Assembly: GCA_022478985.1 (NCBI GenBank)
Contig: JAKSZP010007879.1
Coordinates: forward strand, 248,001-312,000
Direction of reading: 5' to 3'
From: Massospora cicadina
Lineage: Eukaryota > Entomophthoromycota > Entomophthoromycetes > Entomophthorales > Entomophthoraceae
DNA length: 64,000 bases
Shown in pieces: positions 1 through 13,439 of this stretch (positions within the stretch are counted from its first letter, which is position 1; each line of letters begins with the position of its first letter). The position numbers and the translations under genes are program-made. Below the pieces are notes generated by a model. It made no database searches and was not told the DNA's origin. It worked only from the letters and a program-made list of their open reading frames with translations.

Positions 1-1375
1 GTTGTAACAGATCATGTCTCGTTGCGCTGGTTGCAGAACCTTAATGATCCTTGGGGCCTCTAGCCCAATGGGCCCTTAAACTGCAGGCTTACAAATTTAA
101 AATTCTTCACCAACTGGGAGCCAAACACCAGAATTAAGACTGCTTGTTGCGATTAACAACAATTGCAGTGACAGTGGATCTAAGCAACATCATGTACATT
201 AAGATGCTTAGTGGTAAGTACAATAATGATCCGCCACAATTTATAAAGACATTAAAAAAATGCGAGCCAATAATTTACAACGGAATGATGAGTTGTATAA
301 GAAGATTGGTAATGCAACAGTGAACTTTCTGCAACCCTCAGCATAGCCTAATATTATCATGAGTGCATATAGGGCTATTGGACATGGTGGTCTGAGAAAG
401 ACAATGTAATTGTTGTGGCCTAGGTATTACTGAGAAAGCATGAACTTTAACGTGCCTGATACTATCTCCTCTTGCCACCAGTGACAAGTGGAAAAGCTGT
501 TCTGCCAGAAAACCTCATACTGGTTAGTGAAGCCGCACTTTGCTTGGCAAACAGTTCCATGGATGTCGTTGGCCCTCTGCCAATGGGAGCTAACTGGTCC
601 AAGTACATTTTAGTGGCAATTGACCTTTTAAACCAGTGGGTTGAAGAAAGGGCAGTATGAGATTTAGGGGCGGTCACAGTGGCCACATTCACAATGGAAT
701 GCATTATCCAGTGGAATGGCTTTCCTCAGTTCCTCCTTACTGATAATGGAACTAACTTCACTTCCCACATCCTCCAAAAGCTTAATGAGATGATGGCCAT
801 CTGAGGAGTTTTGACAACCCCATATCACCCTGAGTCCAACTGGAATGGTTGAGCAGGTCAATGGAACTTTAGTGAACATACTTTGTAAATTACTAGCATA
901 TTGACCCTCAGATTGGAGTTCCCTTCTGTCCAATGCCGTCTTCACCTATAATATTAGTTGTCATTCTGTCACAGGGAAGAGTCCATTCTAATTACTATAT
1001 GGATGACACCCTGGTCTTCTGGAGCTACTATACGCCAGTGTAGAAGATACCGGCAGAATAGATCCTCAACGTTATTTGGTGACCATAGCCAACACATTAA
1101 TCAAATTGCAAACCGAAGTTACTCATTCAGTTTAGTCAAGAAGATTAAGTCTCAGGCTGCTGATCAGGCACAGCATAGCGGGTTAGCTAGTTTTAAGATG
1201 GGGACATGGTTCTATTCTATGATCAACACAGTTTTGGGCAGAAGCACAAGTCATCCAGTATCTGGATAGACCATTTGAAGTTATTGAGAAGACAGGTGTG
1301 GATGCATATACTATCAAGGACCCCACGAGCAGTCAGATCATCAACTGAGTGATGTGAAGTACCTTCAAGCTTATA
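1..1375 (+). pseudogene. Ty3/gypsy RNase H-integrase fragment
   Basis: RNase H C-terminal words are seen first (a TDHVSLRWLQNL-like run at about 7-50). The HHCC region follows (AIGHGGLRKT at about 370-405). The integrase core starts with a DVVGPLPMG run near 560 and an AIDLLNQWVEE run near 620, and continues with LLTDNGTNFTSH near 735-770, so the first two catalytic acidic positions are visible; the third falls in a VEQVNG run near 850. The C-terminal extension ends near 1375. Reading needs several frame changes and contains stops, so no product is expected. In a live element these domains trim the RNA and join the cDNA to the chromosome. Confidence 0.85.
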
Positions 1376-1412
1376 AGCAATAGGAGCCTTATTGTCCAGT
1401 TAGGGGGGGCAA

Positions 1413-1955
1413 TGTCACGATTCTGATATGACTGGATGATAAACCTTAAGTTAGTACAGAAGAATGGGTAGATTCCGCCAAGCCTGAGATGAGTAACGTT
1501 TTTAGAGCGCCTTAAGATGAGGCAATATTGTAGTTGTAATGGGTTGCTAATGGATTGCCCCAAATAAGGCAATAAGGCAATGTTGACATTTGATGAATAC
1601 AATATATATTGCCTCGAATTAGGGTGATAGAGAGTTGAAGAATAAGCCAAAATCAATGAGATTCGTCAGAATATAATAGTCTAAGCTATGAGAATGGCAT
1701 CATCTGAAGCTGCTGAAATATAAGTAAGATGGGCTATTGAAAGAGGTAGGTTTTAAAGTTGGAAGTGAGTGTAACAGAAAAGGATCTGCTGTATTTATAA
1801 TATTAAATAAAAGATTGTTGTGGGAGCAAGTACTCCATATTTATTAAATAGTTTACTCTGTTGTTTCATGGACAACGATCATCATATTGTTGGTCCTATT
1901 GCTCAGTGGGATGAACTTTGTGCAAAAACCCTCTACTGTATCGCCAGAATAATGC
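1413..1955 (+). repeat. 3' LTR of El-1
   Basis: Starts TGTCACGATTCTGATATGACTGG directly after a G-run purine tract. It aligns in order with the 473-bp El-4 LTRs (shared GGTTGCTCAGTG-like and CCCTGTGCCAA-like words near the end). The right edge is approximate because the end has decayed. Confidence 0.7.
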
Positions 1956-1959
1956 CAAA

Positions 1960-4330
1960 TTCATAACGTAGCCTGACGCCCATAAAGCAATCCAAAAGGA
2001 GTTTTCCCATTCATTAATGATAACTTAAATTGTAGGTAAAAGTTGCCGCAAACAATTAAGTTACCCATCTAAAGGTTTTCTAGTGACAAAGCTTCTTTAA
2101 GGTAACAACCAGAGTACCATTTACCCTTTCAACCATCTATTGGTTTCTGGATTATAAGACGCCATCAGAAAATCTCATATCCCCATTAACTCGTTTAGTT
2201 TTGAAATGATGTGCGTATTAAAATTGCTGCAAATTCTATTATAATAACCTTTTAGAAGCTATGCCAAATAGATTAACTGCTCCATTATTAACTCAGCAGT
2301 GCTGCTGGCATCTACTTTAGCTATAGCACGAATCTCTAACCACTGATTAAGTGGTCAATAGTCACAAGGTTATATTGGTTCTTAATACTTATGGTCAAAG
2401 GCCCTACTTCATCAATAGATAGATTATGCCACACAACCTAGATCTTTTAGCCAGAAATTGGTGTTTTTATTAAAGGTCTTGTGTGCCTGAAACATTGAAC
2501 AGCAAGAAAGGTTCTCTGAAGCGTCAAAATTAAGTGATTCCTGATAGTAAACCATTGACCTACTCCAGGGGTTTTTTCAAGCCTCCATATCCAGTTACAC
2601 TATGAGCTGCAATGATAATTATGTGCACTTGGAGGGCCATGAAAACATTAGGGATTTTTCCATGATAAATTTGAACAATTGACCCATAATTATCTTCATG
2701 TTTTCCATCGCCTTGTATAATGCCTTCTAAATCTCTGGTGGTTTTTCCCATTATCCTCAATAAATGTCTCATACAACACATTGGCTTCATTTTGAAAAAC
2801 TAGGATGGTTAGCAACCATGACAAACCATCTGCGTTTTGATTAATGATACCTTCTTGGTGAACAATTTTATACTTTTATGTTTGTTTCTTTTAGCTAATT
2901 GAGGCAACATCCCTTTATGCTCTTTCGAGTTATTCAGCCATCTCAAAAAGGAATGATCTGTCACCACAGTAAAATGGACTCTGTGGATATACACATAAAC
3001 TTCTTATAGGCGTGTAATACCGCAGGGCATTCTCACTTAGTTAAGATATAATTTCGTTCTTATTTGCTCAGATTATGGCTTGCATATGCTACAGGGTGTT
3101 CATCATTAATTTCATCCACCTGACTCAACACAGCACCAACTGCCATCAAGGATGCATTAGTATGAATGATGATCAGCCAATCCAAATTTAGATATTGCAA
3201 TAATGTTCAGTTATCAAGTATATTTTAAGAGCATTGAAGGAGTCCTGTGCTTCCTTATTTTATATAAAGCCTTTTTTAGGACTATTTAACAGCTGGAAAA
3301 GTGACTTATTGATGGAAGCAAAGTTCTTAATGAGTTGGCAATAATTGCTGACCATACCTAAAAATACTTACACATCTCAAACACTCTTTGGTTGGGACAT
3401 GGCCCAGATTTCCTCAACCTTAGGTCTTTATGGCAGAGTCCATTGGCGTCTACAGCAGATCCCAAGTATTCAATATCCTTTTTTAAAATTGACACTACAA
3501 ACTTTATCTTCAGATTGTCTGCAGATAGTTTTTAAAGCTTTTTTTCAAGTGTACAAGGTTTTCTGTGAAATTGCAACTGATAAAGTGATATTTTCTGAGA
3601 TGATGATAATGCACAACAATTTCAGATCACCTAATATAGTATCTATTGCTTGTTGGAATAGCAACGGTGCATCAAAAAACCTTGAGGCATCTGCATCAGT
3701 TGATATAGTCCATAGCCAGTAATAATTGCATGATCTCATGATCCTTAGTTAGATCACCTTGCCAGTACTTAAATATAAGATCCATTGCTGAAAAGTATTA
3801 AGTCTTTACTAAGCGATCAAGAGCATTGTTGATCCAAGAAAGCAGGCATGGGTCCTTTTATGTTATTTTTTATAGAGGATGAAAATCTATGAAAACCCAG
3901 TTGGATCCATATTTCTTTTTTACAAGTAAGATTAAACTCGCCTAAGGGCTAGAAGATGGAACAGATACCTCATGGTGACGTTTTTTATCCACCTCATTAG
4001 CAATTATGGCCTCATCTTCCCATAAATGTCAAATTGGACACATATGAACCAGCGGTTGATCCCCAACACTGAAATATGTGTTATAACTTTAGTGTAACCA
4101 AGGTCATAATCATTTTGTAAAATTAGCTCTAAATATTGGTAAAATTTTTTTGGAATGAGGTTCTTCTGTTCGTCTAATATCCCTGTCAGTTGATCCTGAT
4201 TGAATACAACAAGGATTGCCTTAGATTCCAGATCATTGAGTAATCCTATTTTATTCAACTGACCAAAACCATTAAAAGGTGAAGCTTCTGTGGTAGGAAC
4301 TAGATGAGAAAAGGCCATCAAATTATTTTC
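1960..4330 (-). pseudogene. El-2 RT-RNase H-integrase remnant
   Basis: The minus strand shows the pre-RT linker (LGYTKVITHIS near 4080-4110, resembling the DLGxTxxVxHxID run before gypsy RT), decayed RT to about 3200, RNase H words (FTVVTDHSFLRWLNN, about 2920-2970), the HHCC zinc region (TGYGGLKKPLE, about 2560-2600) and an integrase core start (LSIDEVGPLTI and LVTIDHLISG, about 2340-2430). No open frame survives across any whole domain. The RT catalytic box cannot be located with confidence. Confidence 0.75.
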
Positions 4331-4699
4331 TAACCATATTGATCTTTCCTAAAGGTTAGAAACTAGTACCTGAATTTCGCCATTACCAGGAAAAAAATCT
4401 CAGGGGCAACATGTGGTTCATTTCTACCTTTCTGCACTGGTGCATGGATTTCAGCATATAGATATGTGGGGATTTCCAAAGTATGGCTGGTTCCTATAAT
4501 AAATACTCCTTAGAATAAACAACAATTATCCTTCATGCCCTTAAAGGAATTCCCTTGACCATCTTCAATTTTAACCAGCGGTTGCCTAGAACAGTTTATC
4601 AGTCTGAAGATCCTTACTTTTATGATCCCATCATTAAATACAAGACGAATATGATTGTTTTTCTTATTTAGGTGGTCCCCTTTCCAGTTGTAAAACAGT

Positions 4700-5010
4700 G
4701 GCAAAGTTTGCCTAAGATTTTAAGTGCATTTTTTAAGTTACACCAAACCCCATACTGTTGCATGAAGTCAATGCCATTCATTATTTCTTAATTTGTTAAA
4801 TAAAACTATGCCAGTGTGGTTACAAGAAGGAATATAAACTGTAGAGGAAAGGCGCTATATGCTCCTAAGAAGTAGTGGTAAGAAGGCTTTCTTTTCTGTA
4901 AACTTTATTACGATCCACATCTGGTTCAAGGCTTAACTTTCTCAGTAACTTCGTTGAGACAATTTTAGCTGATGTCCACTGTCAATGATAGGTCAAACCT
5001 TTACTCAATT
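4700..5010 (-). pseudogene. El-2 aspartic protease remnant
   Basis: A retroviral-type aspartic protease fold is indicated by an IIDSG active-site run at about 4975-4992 (minus strand), followed by a STKLLRKLSLEP-like run, and by the closing NNGIDFMQQYGVW run near 4745-4790, which matches the LLxGMDFLxxYGV motif ending gypsy proteases. Frameshifted. It would cleave the Gag-Pol polyprotein. Confidence 0.7.
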
Positions 5011-5398
5011 TGCACAAATTTCAGCATAAGTTCAATCAGAATAGAGAAATATGGTTTACTCAAAAAATTGTGGCATCATTAACCAAACCAAAGGATTGTG
5101 AAATCTGTTCTGATATATTATGGAATCGCTCCTTAATGGTGGCCATGGGAATTAATATCTTAATATATATTAGGTACCTGTATTGGACTCCAGATAAACT
5201 TGTTCTGACCAAGCTGCTTCGCATACAATCGCGCCAATTTATAATTGTTTCAGAATCAGTGGCCTTTGCTTATAAGCGTGTAACCTCAAAAGCCTCATTA
5301 TTCATCTTGGTTGCTCTGTATGGTGGTTTTAATAAATCAGGTAGAAAATGAGCATAGGCAGAAATAGATTGCTCCATGTCTATTCCGCCAGTCTTTAA

Positions 5399-7260
5399 TC
5401 ACATAAAACATTTGACTGTCAGTAGGTACAACCATAGTGATTTTGTCTGGTTTATTTTGGCAGTTCTGCATAACATAGCTGTATTTGCCTTACTTGTAAC
5501 AAGTGACCTGATATTTTCCATTGCCCAATTTGGGCTTTTGCTTAAACTAGGCTTAGCTCTGGGGTTGGCTGTGGCTTGATTATTATCAGGGAATTTTCCC
5601 ATGTAGCTCATATTGCTGGTATTGGCATTCAGGTAGCTTTTGTTGGGTACATCAAAGGTGGTCCCATAAATCCAAAAAAATTCTATTATCTGAGCAGTCT
5701 TTGTATCTGCATTCAACGCGGTGATCATTGCCTGATTCTAATCCTTATGGTCACAGTGCTGATTTTGCAAAGATCATGCATCAAAATTGGTCAACTCTCC
5801 TGTCCTAGAGATCATCTGGGATACTTGACATAATAAGTCAGTAAAGATTTAAATAGATATATTCTTTTGGTACTGGATGCCCATGAGTTCATGTTTCAGG
5901 TTGGTGACATGCTCATGAATGCCAAACTCACCCATAATTACATCCTTCGCTTCTTTGTAAATCCACTAATTAGCAGCTAATTTGGGTAGAATGAGATTAT
6001 GACTCTCCATATCAACAATTGATCATGATAACAGCCTTTTGGCAATCCCCATTTTACCATGGTCATCTCAGAAATACTGAAGAATGCAGGAACGTTGTTA
6101 TTATGTATGTCATGTTTACATGACCTTATAGAGGGCACCAGCAGCAGAGATAAGGATGGGCGGCAGGAGGTCCAGAAGGTTAAACTCCAGGCCCTTCCTG
6201 ATCTCAAGCACACCTTGGATTAACGCTGGGTACAGGCTAGGTACAGTCAGGTTGGTACAAGTGAGGTGCCTAAAGCCCAGCCCCCTGTTTTGGCTCTAGC
6301 ACTAAAACAAACAAATTTTTGTAATAAATGATGATGGCTCTCTTCAGTTAATTTAGGAATGGGGGTTTGAAATCCGTTACAGTTACAAAATTGTGAGCTC
6401 AGGTCAGGTTCAAAATCATTCAATTACTCAAGTAAAATCAATTTCGAGGTATGTGACCCTTTCAGTTGGAAGCGTGTGCCTATTGGTGCACCAAGGCTTG
6501 GTACCACTTTTTCTGACCCTAAACAACTCTGAGTTGGATTAAATATCTTTACTTGAGACTAACTTTATCGTTGGTTGTCTTCACAAATAAACTTATAGTC
6601 GTTTTACGTTTTTTATATGTTGACTTGGGCACACCTGTGCACAGATCTCTTTGATGAGGTCTTTCAATGTGTTAGCCAATTTGTTCTATTTAAAATTATC
6701 ACAACTTCAGGTACACCGCTAGTCCTACCAGTTTCCTCCAAACCTGATCACTAGTGTACTCTACTCCTACACCAAACTTGGTTAGGAACAGCCCTCTGGG
6801 CCACGGCCATGTTCTGAAGATTGCTCAAGTTATTATTACTTTCACAGTGCTCAACACCCTCTTTTTATGCCTTCTTAGCTCCAGCTCCCTCTGCTGGGCT
6901 ATTTTTATGTTCGCTTTGATGACTAGTTTACTTACTTTGATTCAATGCTTTGTGTACCGCCAAATTTGGGAACTGGAGAGTTAAAGATAATCTCTTGACA
7001 ATGTAGCCCTATAAGCTTTCACTTTAACTAAAATTCCACGGCCTTTAAGGGATTGTTACCAATATTTGTCCACCAGCTGGTGGCTTTAACTGATGAGGTA
7101 AGGCCCCAAACTTGGTAAGAGACGAAGGTCTTTAGGTGCCTTCCCCAGGTTTCCATGTCTGATTTTATTTGAGCTGTCATCCCCTGATGAGGAACATCTC
7201 TGAATAGGACAGACCAGCCTTTGGGGTTCTTGTGACAATAACCAGTGTTCCATTCCAAAT
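5399..7260 (-). pseudogene. El-2 gag remnant
   Basis: The stretch between the primer-site motif and the protease, the position of gag. Only short open pieces remain (minus-strand pieces of 109 codons at 5399-5728 and 76 codons at 7028-7258). A clear CCHC knuckle was not found. The assignment rests mainly on position within El-2. Confidence 0.5.
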
Positions 7261-7829
7261 TGGATAGACAATTGCGATGGTCTTAGTCCACATCTTCTGG
7301 CCCAACTTCCATGCCTTCAACTTCTTATATCTCCTCCGCAATTCCTCTAACTCTTTGGTAAGTTGAAGGAGGTTGTTAAATTGTTGTCCAAGGATTCCCC
7401 TAACAGCGTGTTTTGATCTTGAATGGCGCTCATGTCCAAACCCTGTTAATCACAACACCCTCCATGACATTGACTCTCCATATCAAAACCTCTCCTTGAT
7501 TCAAGAATAGGGATCCAAAGATGTAACATTGAGTCCTAATAATTCTGGTCCACATGTACTTAATTTTAGCTTGTTTTTAAGTCTTCATGTTACTGAATAA
7601 CAGTTGAAGCTTTACGACATTTTCTTTAAAATCTTTTTGCAGCTTAATAAGATAGTGGATTGACTCAAAATCTTCACAGCAGTTTCCATTCCAAAGTACT
7701 CTAAGTCCATCACTTCAGGATTTCTGCACTCACCTGCTACAATTTGGCCACTTCTACCTTCACGTGATAGTTCACTGCTTATATTTTTAATTCCTTACTT
7801 ACAGACAACGTCAGCTCAGAAACCCCCCA

Positions 7830-7841
7830 TAGTGAGCACCA
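7830..7841 (-). other. Primer-binding-site motif of El-2
   Basis: TGGTGCTCACTA on the minus strand, two bases inside the 5' LTR edge. It begins with TGG, as expected for a site paired to a tRNA CCA end. The same word recurs at the matching place in El-5, El-6 and El-8. Confidence 0.7.
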
Positions 7842-7843
7842 CT

Positions 7844-8464
7844 TGTCAAAAAGCAGTGACTGCACAGGTTTAATAGGGTTTATTTCTTTAATTAACAAGC
7901 TTCCTGCTTGACGAAATGAAGCATAATTCTGAGATGGTAACAGTTCAGGCAAACTTGACCTTATTTTTACTTAATTAATAGGCACTTCTGGTTACAATAG
8001 GCTAAAGATTAATACTAGTAAAATCTAGTAAAACTAAGGACAATATTATTTTGATTGGGATATAATTTTTACATGTATAGTCCAATCATGGCAATTTAAG
8101 TCTCACCTATCAGAATAATTTGGAATCTGTTGCCAACGAAAAACTTTATTATAATTGATGGCCTGCTGCATTTGACATGTTTTTAGTCAGAACTTTCATT
8201 AGCAAAATTCTCATTGTGGTGCAATTGTGCTCTAGTCTGGTAAATAAAACTTTTAGGGATTTTTCCTTAATAACTCATGGAAGTATTATTATCAAATTAG
8301 CCATATTTGATAACTTGAGTATCCCTCCTTAAGAGCCTAAAATTCATGGACATAGCTCAAATTATTGAAAACTAAGTCAGAGCTTCCTCCCAGGAAGCCT
8401 AGAAGTTCTTTTATCAATGAACATATCAGGGATTATACCCAATTAAAGCACTAGTATCGTGACA
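7844..8464 (-). repeat. 5' LTR of El-2
   Basis: A 621-bp segment bounded by TGTCA and TGACA, the inverted TG...CA ends typical of LTRs, with the primer-site motif at its internal edge. No partner copy is in the window, so the right boundary rests on the inverted end alone. Confidence 0.65.
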
Positions 8465-8589
8465 TGTTGAAAAAAACATAACCTAGTTAAAATCCCAGCA
8501 CCTGGGTCAGTCCAAATAACGCAGTGTACAGTTTAATAATATACTGATTCTTCTGCTCTAAGTACACATATATTTAAACTATCTTGAGC

Positions 8590-11500
8590 AAGTTTCAGGT
8601 TAGGGCTATAGTAGATAGTGGGGACTCTATTAATATTGCGTTGATTAAATTAATCAAGAGACTGGGATTATTGCTGGATATTGACCATCGCAAGGAATAT
8701 TGAACAGCTAGTCTAACTTGACTGCCTTGCTAGGGGCCTACAGTGTGTTGCCACTAAAACTCAGTTCACTTGTTGTGTTGGCTCTTACAAATGTCTTATC
8801 AAACACTCATTATGATATCCTCATTTGAACTTACTTCATGAGGACGTACAGCGTTAAAACCAATTTTGAGGAAAATAATCTGGAAATAAACGAACAAAAC
8901 CTTTCAATGTACTACTGAAGTGGGGACCAGCGGATAAAGAAATGAGTAACAATGTTTGTAGGCTAATTATTATAGATGGAATTATACCTTTCAACTATCA
9001 AAAATGGCGCAAACACACTTTATATACTGCAACAAATTTTTGAATATGAAGGAATTCCGCTGAAGTCTGGTTACAATTTGGCCATTACGCCTGGCCACTA
9101 AGTTATAGTGAACATGGATATCAACATGAATTTACTATCAGACTATATAGCGAAGTGTTTGCACCCTTCAACCACTCACACTAAGCACTTACTATAGCGC
9201 CAGGGCTCAAGTCCCAGATCATGGAGAGATCAGCGTATTACTAGCTACCCTCTACCCATATCTGAATTCAGGTTAAATGGCACCAAACTATTGCTTTCCT
9301 CCACATTCTACCAATGGAAGAAGTGCAAGTCACATGAATTTGGAACACTAGAGGAGTTTGAGTTGAAGGAAGAAGGTTGCAAGGCCATCCATTCATTTAT
9401 ACTTAATAGTTTCTGGCCATTCTAATTGAAGACATGAAATATTAGGCGATTTTCTTATTTTAAAAAAATACTTGCGATGGATAACTTTGGTTTGGGACGT
9501 GCTGAGGATATACTACACCATAATGACACTAGGAGATATCCGCCAATATGCCTCCATACTATCTGCCATTCTAAGGCAGCGGATGAGGTTGATGATGATT
9601 AATTTAGCTGATTTGGAAGGAAATGTTGGTACCATCAAGGATTCCATGAGCATTGCCAGTTTTAATTGTAAAAATGAAGATGGATCTAATTGAGTGGCAA
9701 TTGACTACCAGCGACTAAGAAACGTAACAAAGAAGTACTCATACCCCCTTCTAAGAATCAATGACGTGCTCAAATAACATAGCAGAGCAAAGTATTTATT
9801 TGACATGGATCTGATTTCCAGCTACTGGAAGATAGATCTGCCTATGGAAGAACAAAAAGTTCGTCCTTTAACACACAAAGGCTGTTCCAACCAACGCAAA
9901 TGCCACGGGTGTTATTTAATGACCCCACCAAATTAAAGGGCTATGGACAGCATATTTGGACATTTGACAATTTTTTGTGCGTTTCAGGTTACTTGGATTA
10001 CAAAACTTCTTCCTTAGGACGTTCAACAAACATTTGCAGCACCTAAAGAAAGATTTACGCCGGCTTACTGCTTCCAATCTGAAAGTTAAGCTCAATAATG
10101 TACCTTTTTTAGAGAAAAACTTGAGTATTTGGGTTTTTTATTGACAAGGAGGGCATACAGCCTTAACTAGCCAAAATAGAGGCCATTGAGAGGATGAGGA
10201 CACTGGCCAGTAAACGGGACTGCCAGGTTTTCCTGGGGATGGTTGGCTACTACCAGCGTTTTAAAAAATAGTAAAATAGAGAGATCCGCTATTTTACCTA
10301 TTGAAGAACAGATCCCCATTCAGATGGATGTCAAATTGACAGCTGGCCTTTGACCAACTTTGCACCCGTCTTGTTTCTGCGCTAGTACTCATGTACTTAG
10401 ATTTTAATAAACTGTTTTAGCTTAGATGGACGCCTCCCTCACCACCATAGGAGCTGTATTGTCACAGATTGATTACAAAAGGGTAAAACACCCTGTAACA
10501 TATTTAGAAAGATGTTAGACTACACGAGTTGAATTACATCATATCTGAAAAGGAATGTTTAGTGGTGATTTAAGCGTGCAAGAACTTTAGGGCTTACATA
10601 AATTGCGTGCACTTCAAGGTGGTAACTAACCACTCCTTGCTTAGACGACTTCAGAACCTCTAGGAGCTGGAGAACCCTAGGTTTCTGGGCGCTGAAGTTT
10701 CATATGTATGTATGTTGGGACCATCTAGTACTAAAAAGTTGCATATGTATGACTTCAAGATTCAACACTGGTCTTGAGTGAAGCATCAAAACGCTGACAG
10801 TCTGTATAGACTACCTATCATTACATTGACTGCTGAAATGGAAGATGAACTTTACAAAAAGATGTTGAACAATCAATACAACAACTAAACCAGAAGAAAT
10901 CAATGCGCTTTTAAACTAAATGATTAAACACTTCTGTCAGGGACAAAAAATTCTTTAACCTATTAGAAGACCACAAATACACTATACCATGTCAAGCCAA
11001 GCGTAAAGATCTATCATCAGAGCACACATAGCTTTGAACCATGGCGATTCATGAAGATGTATAGACATCTGAAACAACACTACTACTGGGAATCAATGCA
11101 CTTCAAAGTTCACAATGACCTTAGCTGCTACAGGGAGTACCAAGTTAAAGCTCTATATTGTAAGAGTACTTTGTATCAACTGGTAAAGCTAACTTTTCTT
11201 TTTACACCATGTCAATCAATTTTATAGGTCTGCTAACTTTCAGAGGAGGATTTGAATAATTTGTGGTGGCTATCAATCACCTTACAGAATGGGTTAAAGT
11301 CAAACTAATCAGAGACTTGGGGGCCATGATGACTGCTAAAATTATTTCAGAGAACACATATAAAAACTTAGATGACCTAAAATCCTTTTAGTAGATAATG
11401 GTACTAACTTCACTTCACAGATGATTGCCAAGCTTAATGATCTGATGGGGGTCTGTGAGGTCCTATTAATTCCATACCACCCCAAAACCAATCGTATGGT

Positions 11501-12015
11501 TTAATTGGTTAAAAACATTTTAGTTGGCGATTAAATTAATTATTTTCATGAAACTGACCAGTTGGAACCTCCTCTTTCCATCCGCCATCTTTGCATATAT
11601 TATTGGGTTTCACTCATCCATGTTAAATTCACCATTTAAACTCAATTACATGCGACAACCCTACTTTTCTTCTAAACCTGTACTCCTGCATTCACATAGT
11701 AGGAATGAATACCAGTCAATACTTGGAGAATCATGCTCAGATGCTGATCCAGTTTAAACCTGAGGCTCACTCTAATGCATGGGCCCAGAAAATGAGATGT
11801 AGGGAGCTCAGCAATCATGATTTCCATCCCTTGCCCTGTCTTAGTGTAGAGGAGTGAGTTCTCTACTCTGATAGCCATGGGTTTGGTAGGATGAGCAATC
11901 CTAAACACATCTAGTAGGGTCCATTCAAGATCATAGATAAAAAACTTTGACTAACATGTATATGCTTAAAGATCCTGTCAAAGGATGTATTATCAACTGA
12001 GTAAACGCTAAGTAC
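8590..12015 (+). pseudogene. El-3 pol remnant (protease to integrase)
   Basis: Protease active site AIVDSGDSINIALIK at about 8607-8652. RT words include DYQRLRNVTKKYSYPLLR (about 9700-9755) and FDMDLISSYWKIDLP (about 9800-9845). The catalytic YxDD box reads Y-L-D-Y at 9990-10001, so the second aspartate is lost. RNase H: LDASLTTIGAVLSQ at about 10422-10465. Integrase: VVAINHLTEWVKVK near 11265-11305, LVDNGTNFTSQM near 11390-11425 and PYHPKTN near 11472. Stops and frameshifts interrupt every domain. Confidence 0.8.
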
Positions 12016-12121
12016 CTAAAATGTTTCCACCAGGTAGCTGATACGCCACCTCCACAAACATTAATCCTACCGTCAGCTGATGAAAATTAAAAAATACCTA
12101 TGTTTGGTCAAGTGGGGGAAA

Positions 12122-12862
12122 TGTTGAGATCTGGGTTTGACCAACCATAGGATATCGTTACCAGCCCTATTACTCCCAATACCCTATAGACCTCGCCTTT
12201 ACCCTTTTCCTACTATATATATCCTTTGGCAGATCAATTCCAATCAATACCCCGTCAGTTATGTTGCTAGCAATTTCAGCAAAAAATTAAGCTTTTATTT
12301 AATTAATTTGTTTAATTCTAGTTTTTGGCAGATCAAACCTTAATTGCTCACTCAAACCTTGAGCCAATTCTGTTTCCATTAATTGAGAGTTACTAGATTT
12401 ATTCAATAAGACTTGTTTAGAGCATCGCCAGTTGACCAATACCTTCAAACTAATAATGTTGAACAGACCATTTCAAGATGTACCAACGTAGCAAAGATGA
12501 CCATCAGGTTTTAAAGAGCTTAATCCATATGCTATTAGAGGACTATAAGAAGCAAAAGTCTAGTCGATTTGGGGGCTTGGATGTGAGCTGAATACTGGAG
12601 GCCATGGTTTAAATTGGTTTGGTCTTGCATTGAAAGGGATATATGTGGCAATACATATTATGGTAAATACTAATAATGACGGATTTCTAAACTGGAAGTA
12701 CCTATAAAGACTATGGCAGATCTTTGATATTTTTTATAGAAGCTTATATTTTTGTCAATATTTACATTTATTTTTAAGTACTCTGTCTTCACACAGTTGT
12801 ACCTATTATAGTGCGAGCATACATGTGCTTATCTTGCACAGTTGCAGTTCAAATTGCAACAA
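12122..12862 (+). repeat. 3' LTR of El-3
   Basis: Begins TGTTGAGATCTGGG right after a G-rich purine tract and ends ...TTGCAACA, giving TGTTG/CAACA inverted ends over 741 bp. The 5' partner has been lost, so the right end is inferred from the inverted termini and from the El-4 LTR starting four bases later. Confidence 0.65.
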
Positions 12863-12865
12863 CGC

Positions 12866-13338
12866 TGTTGAGAAGTTGATATGACTGGATGATAAGCTAT
12901 ATATTCTGGTGGATTAGAAATTAGAGTCGAGGTAAGCCTCAAGATTGAGCTGAAAAGTTATATGAATATAAAGTGAATTGATCAAAATATAAATAGTTTA
13001 GTGAATCAAGGGAATTCTTCCAAAACCTCAATATAGATGAAAACTCCTAAAAGGTAATAAATAGGAGATTACTAAGCAGAGGATGCAATTGACTTTCAAT
13101 AATAATATAAGATTTGAATGGAAGAATGAGAGGGTGAGGTTTATTGGTATCCGCAGAAGAGGTCTGCATTTATTATATTTTAATAAAAGGATCTATTGGG
13201 ACGATTGCTCAAGTTATTAAATCTATCAGTTTTTACTAAAAGTTGGCTATCTGCATATTATCCAAATTGGTTGCTCAGTGGCTAATAACCTGTGCTAACC
13301 AGCTCAGCGGAATCAGCCAAACTGCTGAGAAATTAACA
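12866..13338 (+). repeat. 5' LTR of El-4
   Basis: Runs from TGTTGAGAAGTTGATATG to GAGAAATTAACA and aligns along its length with 32819-33291, same length. Just inside (about 13341-13361) a TGC...AACAGGGGGCC stretch looks like a decayed form of the primer-site motif seen in the other elements. Confidence 0.85.
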
Positions 13339-13439
13339 GTTGCATTTTAACAGGGGGCCACTGATCACTGTAGCTTATTGGCACTAGGGCAATATGGCAA
13401 GCCCTTACTCATTATGCCAAACGTGATCAGATTTTACAC

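Larger units (their letters stand above)
1..1955 (+). mobile_element. El-1, 5'-truncated Ty3/gypsy retrotransposon
   Basis: The window opens inside the RNase H domain of a plus-strand Ty3/gypsy pol and runs through integrase, a purine tract (about 1401-1410) and a 3' LTR. The RNase H words and the LTR start (GATATGACTGGATGATAA) match El-4, so the two belong to one family. Protease, RT, gag and the 5' LTR lie before the window. Many stops and frameshifts make it a relic. Confidence 0.85.
1956..8464 (-). mobile_element. El-2, minus-strand Ty3/gypsy retrotransposon lacking its 3' LTR
   Basis: Reading the minus strand from 8464 gives LTR, primer-site motif, gag, protease, RT, RNase H and integrase in gypsy order. 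The expected second LTR at the left is absent; El-1's LTR abuts instead, so the 3' end was lost. Heavy frame damage throughout. Confidence 0.8.
8465..12862 (+). mobile_element. El-3, 5'-truncated Ty3/gypsy retrotransposon
   Basis: Plus-strand protease, RT, RNase H and integrase relics are followed by a purine tract (AGTGGGGGAAA, about 12111-12121) and an LTR. No gag or 5' LTR precedes the protease; the left side abuts the El-2 LTR, so the front half is missing. Confidence 0.8.

Noticed and set aside
8465..8600. 5' LTR or gag of El-3
   Set aside because: No similarity to the El-3 3' LTR and no Gag-like frame; the front of El-3 is missing.
12866..13338. Solo LTR
   Set aside because: Its 473-bp partner with the same ends is at 32819-33291 and matching gag-pol order lies between.
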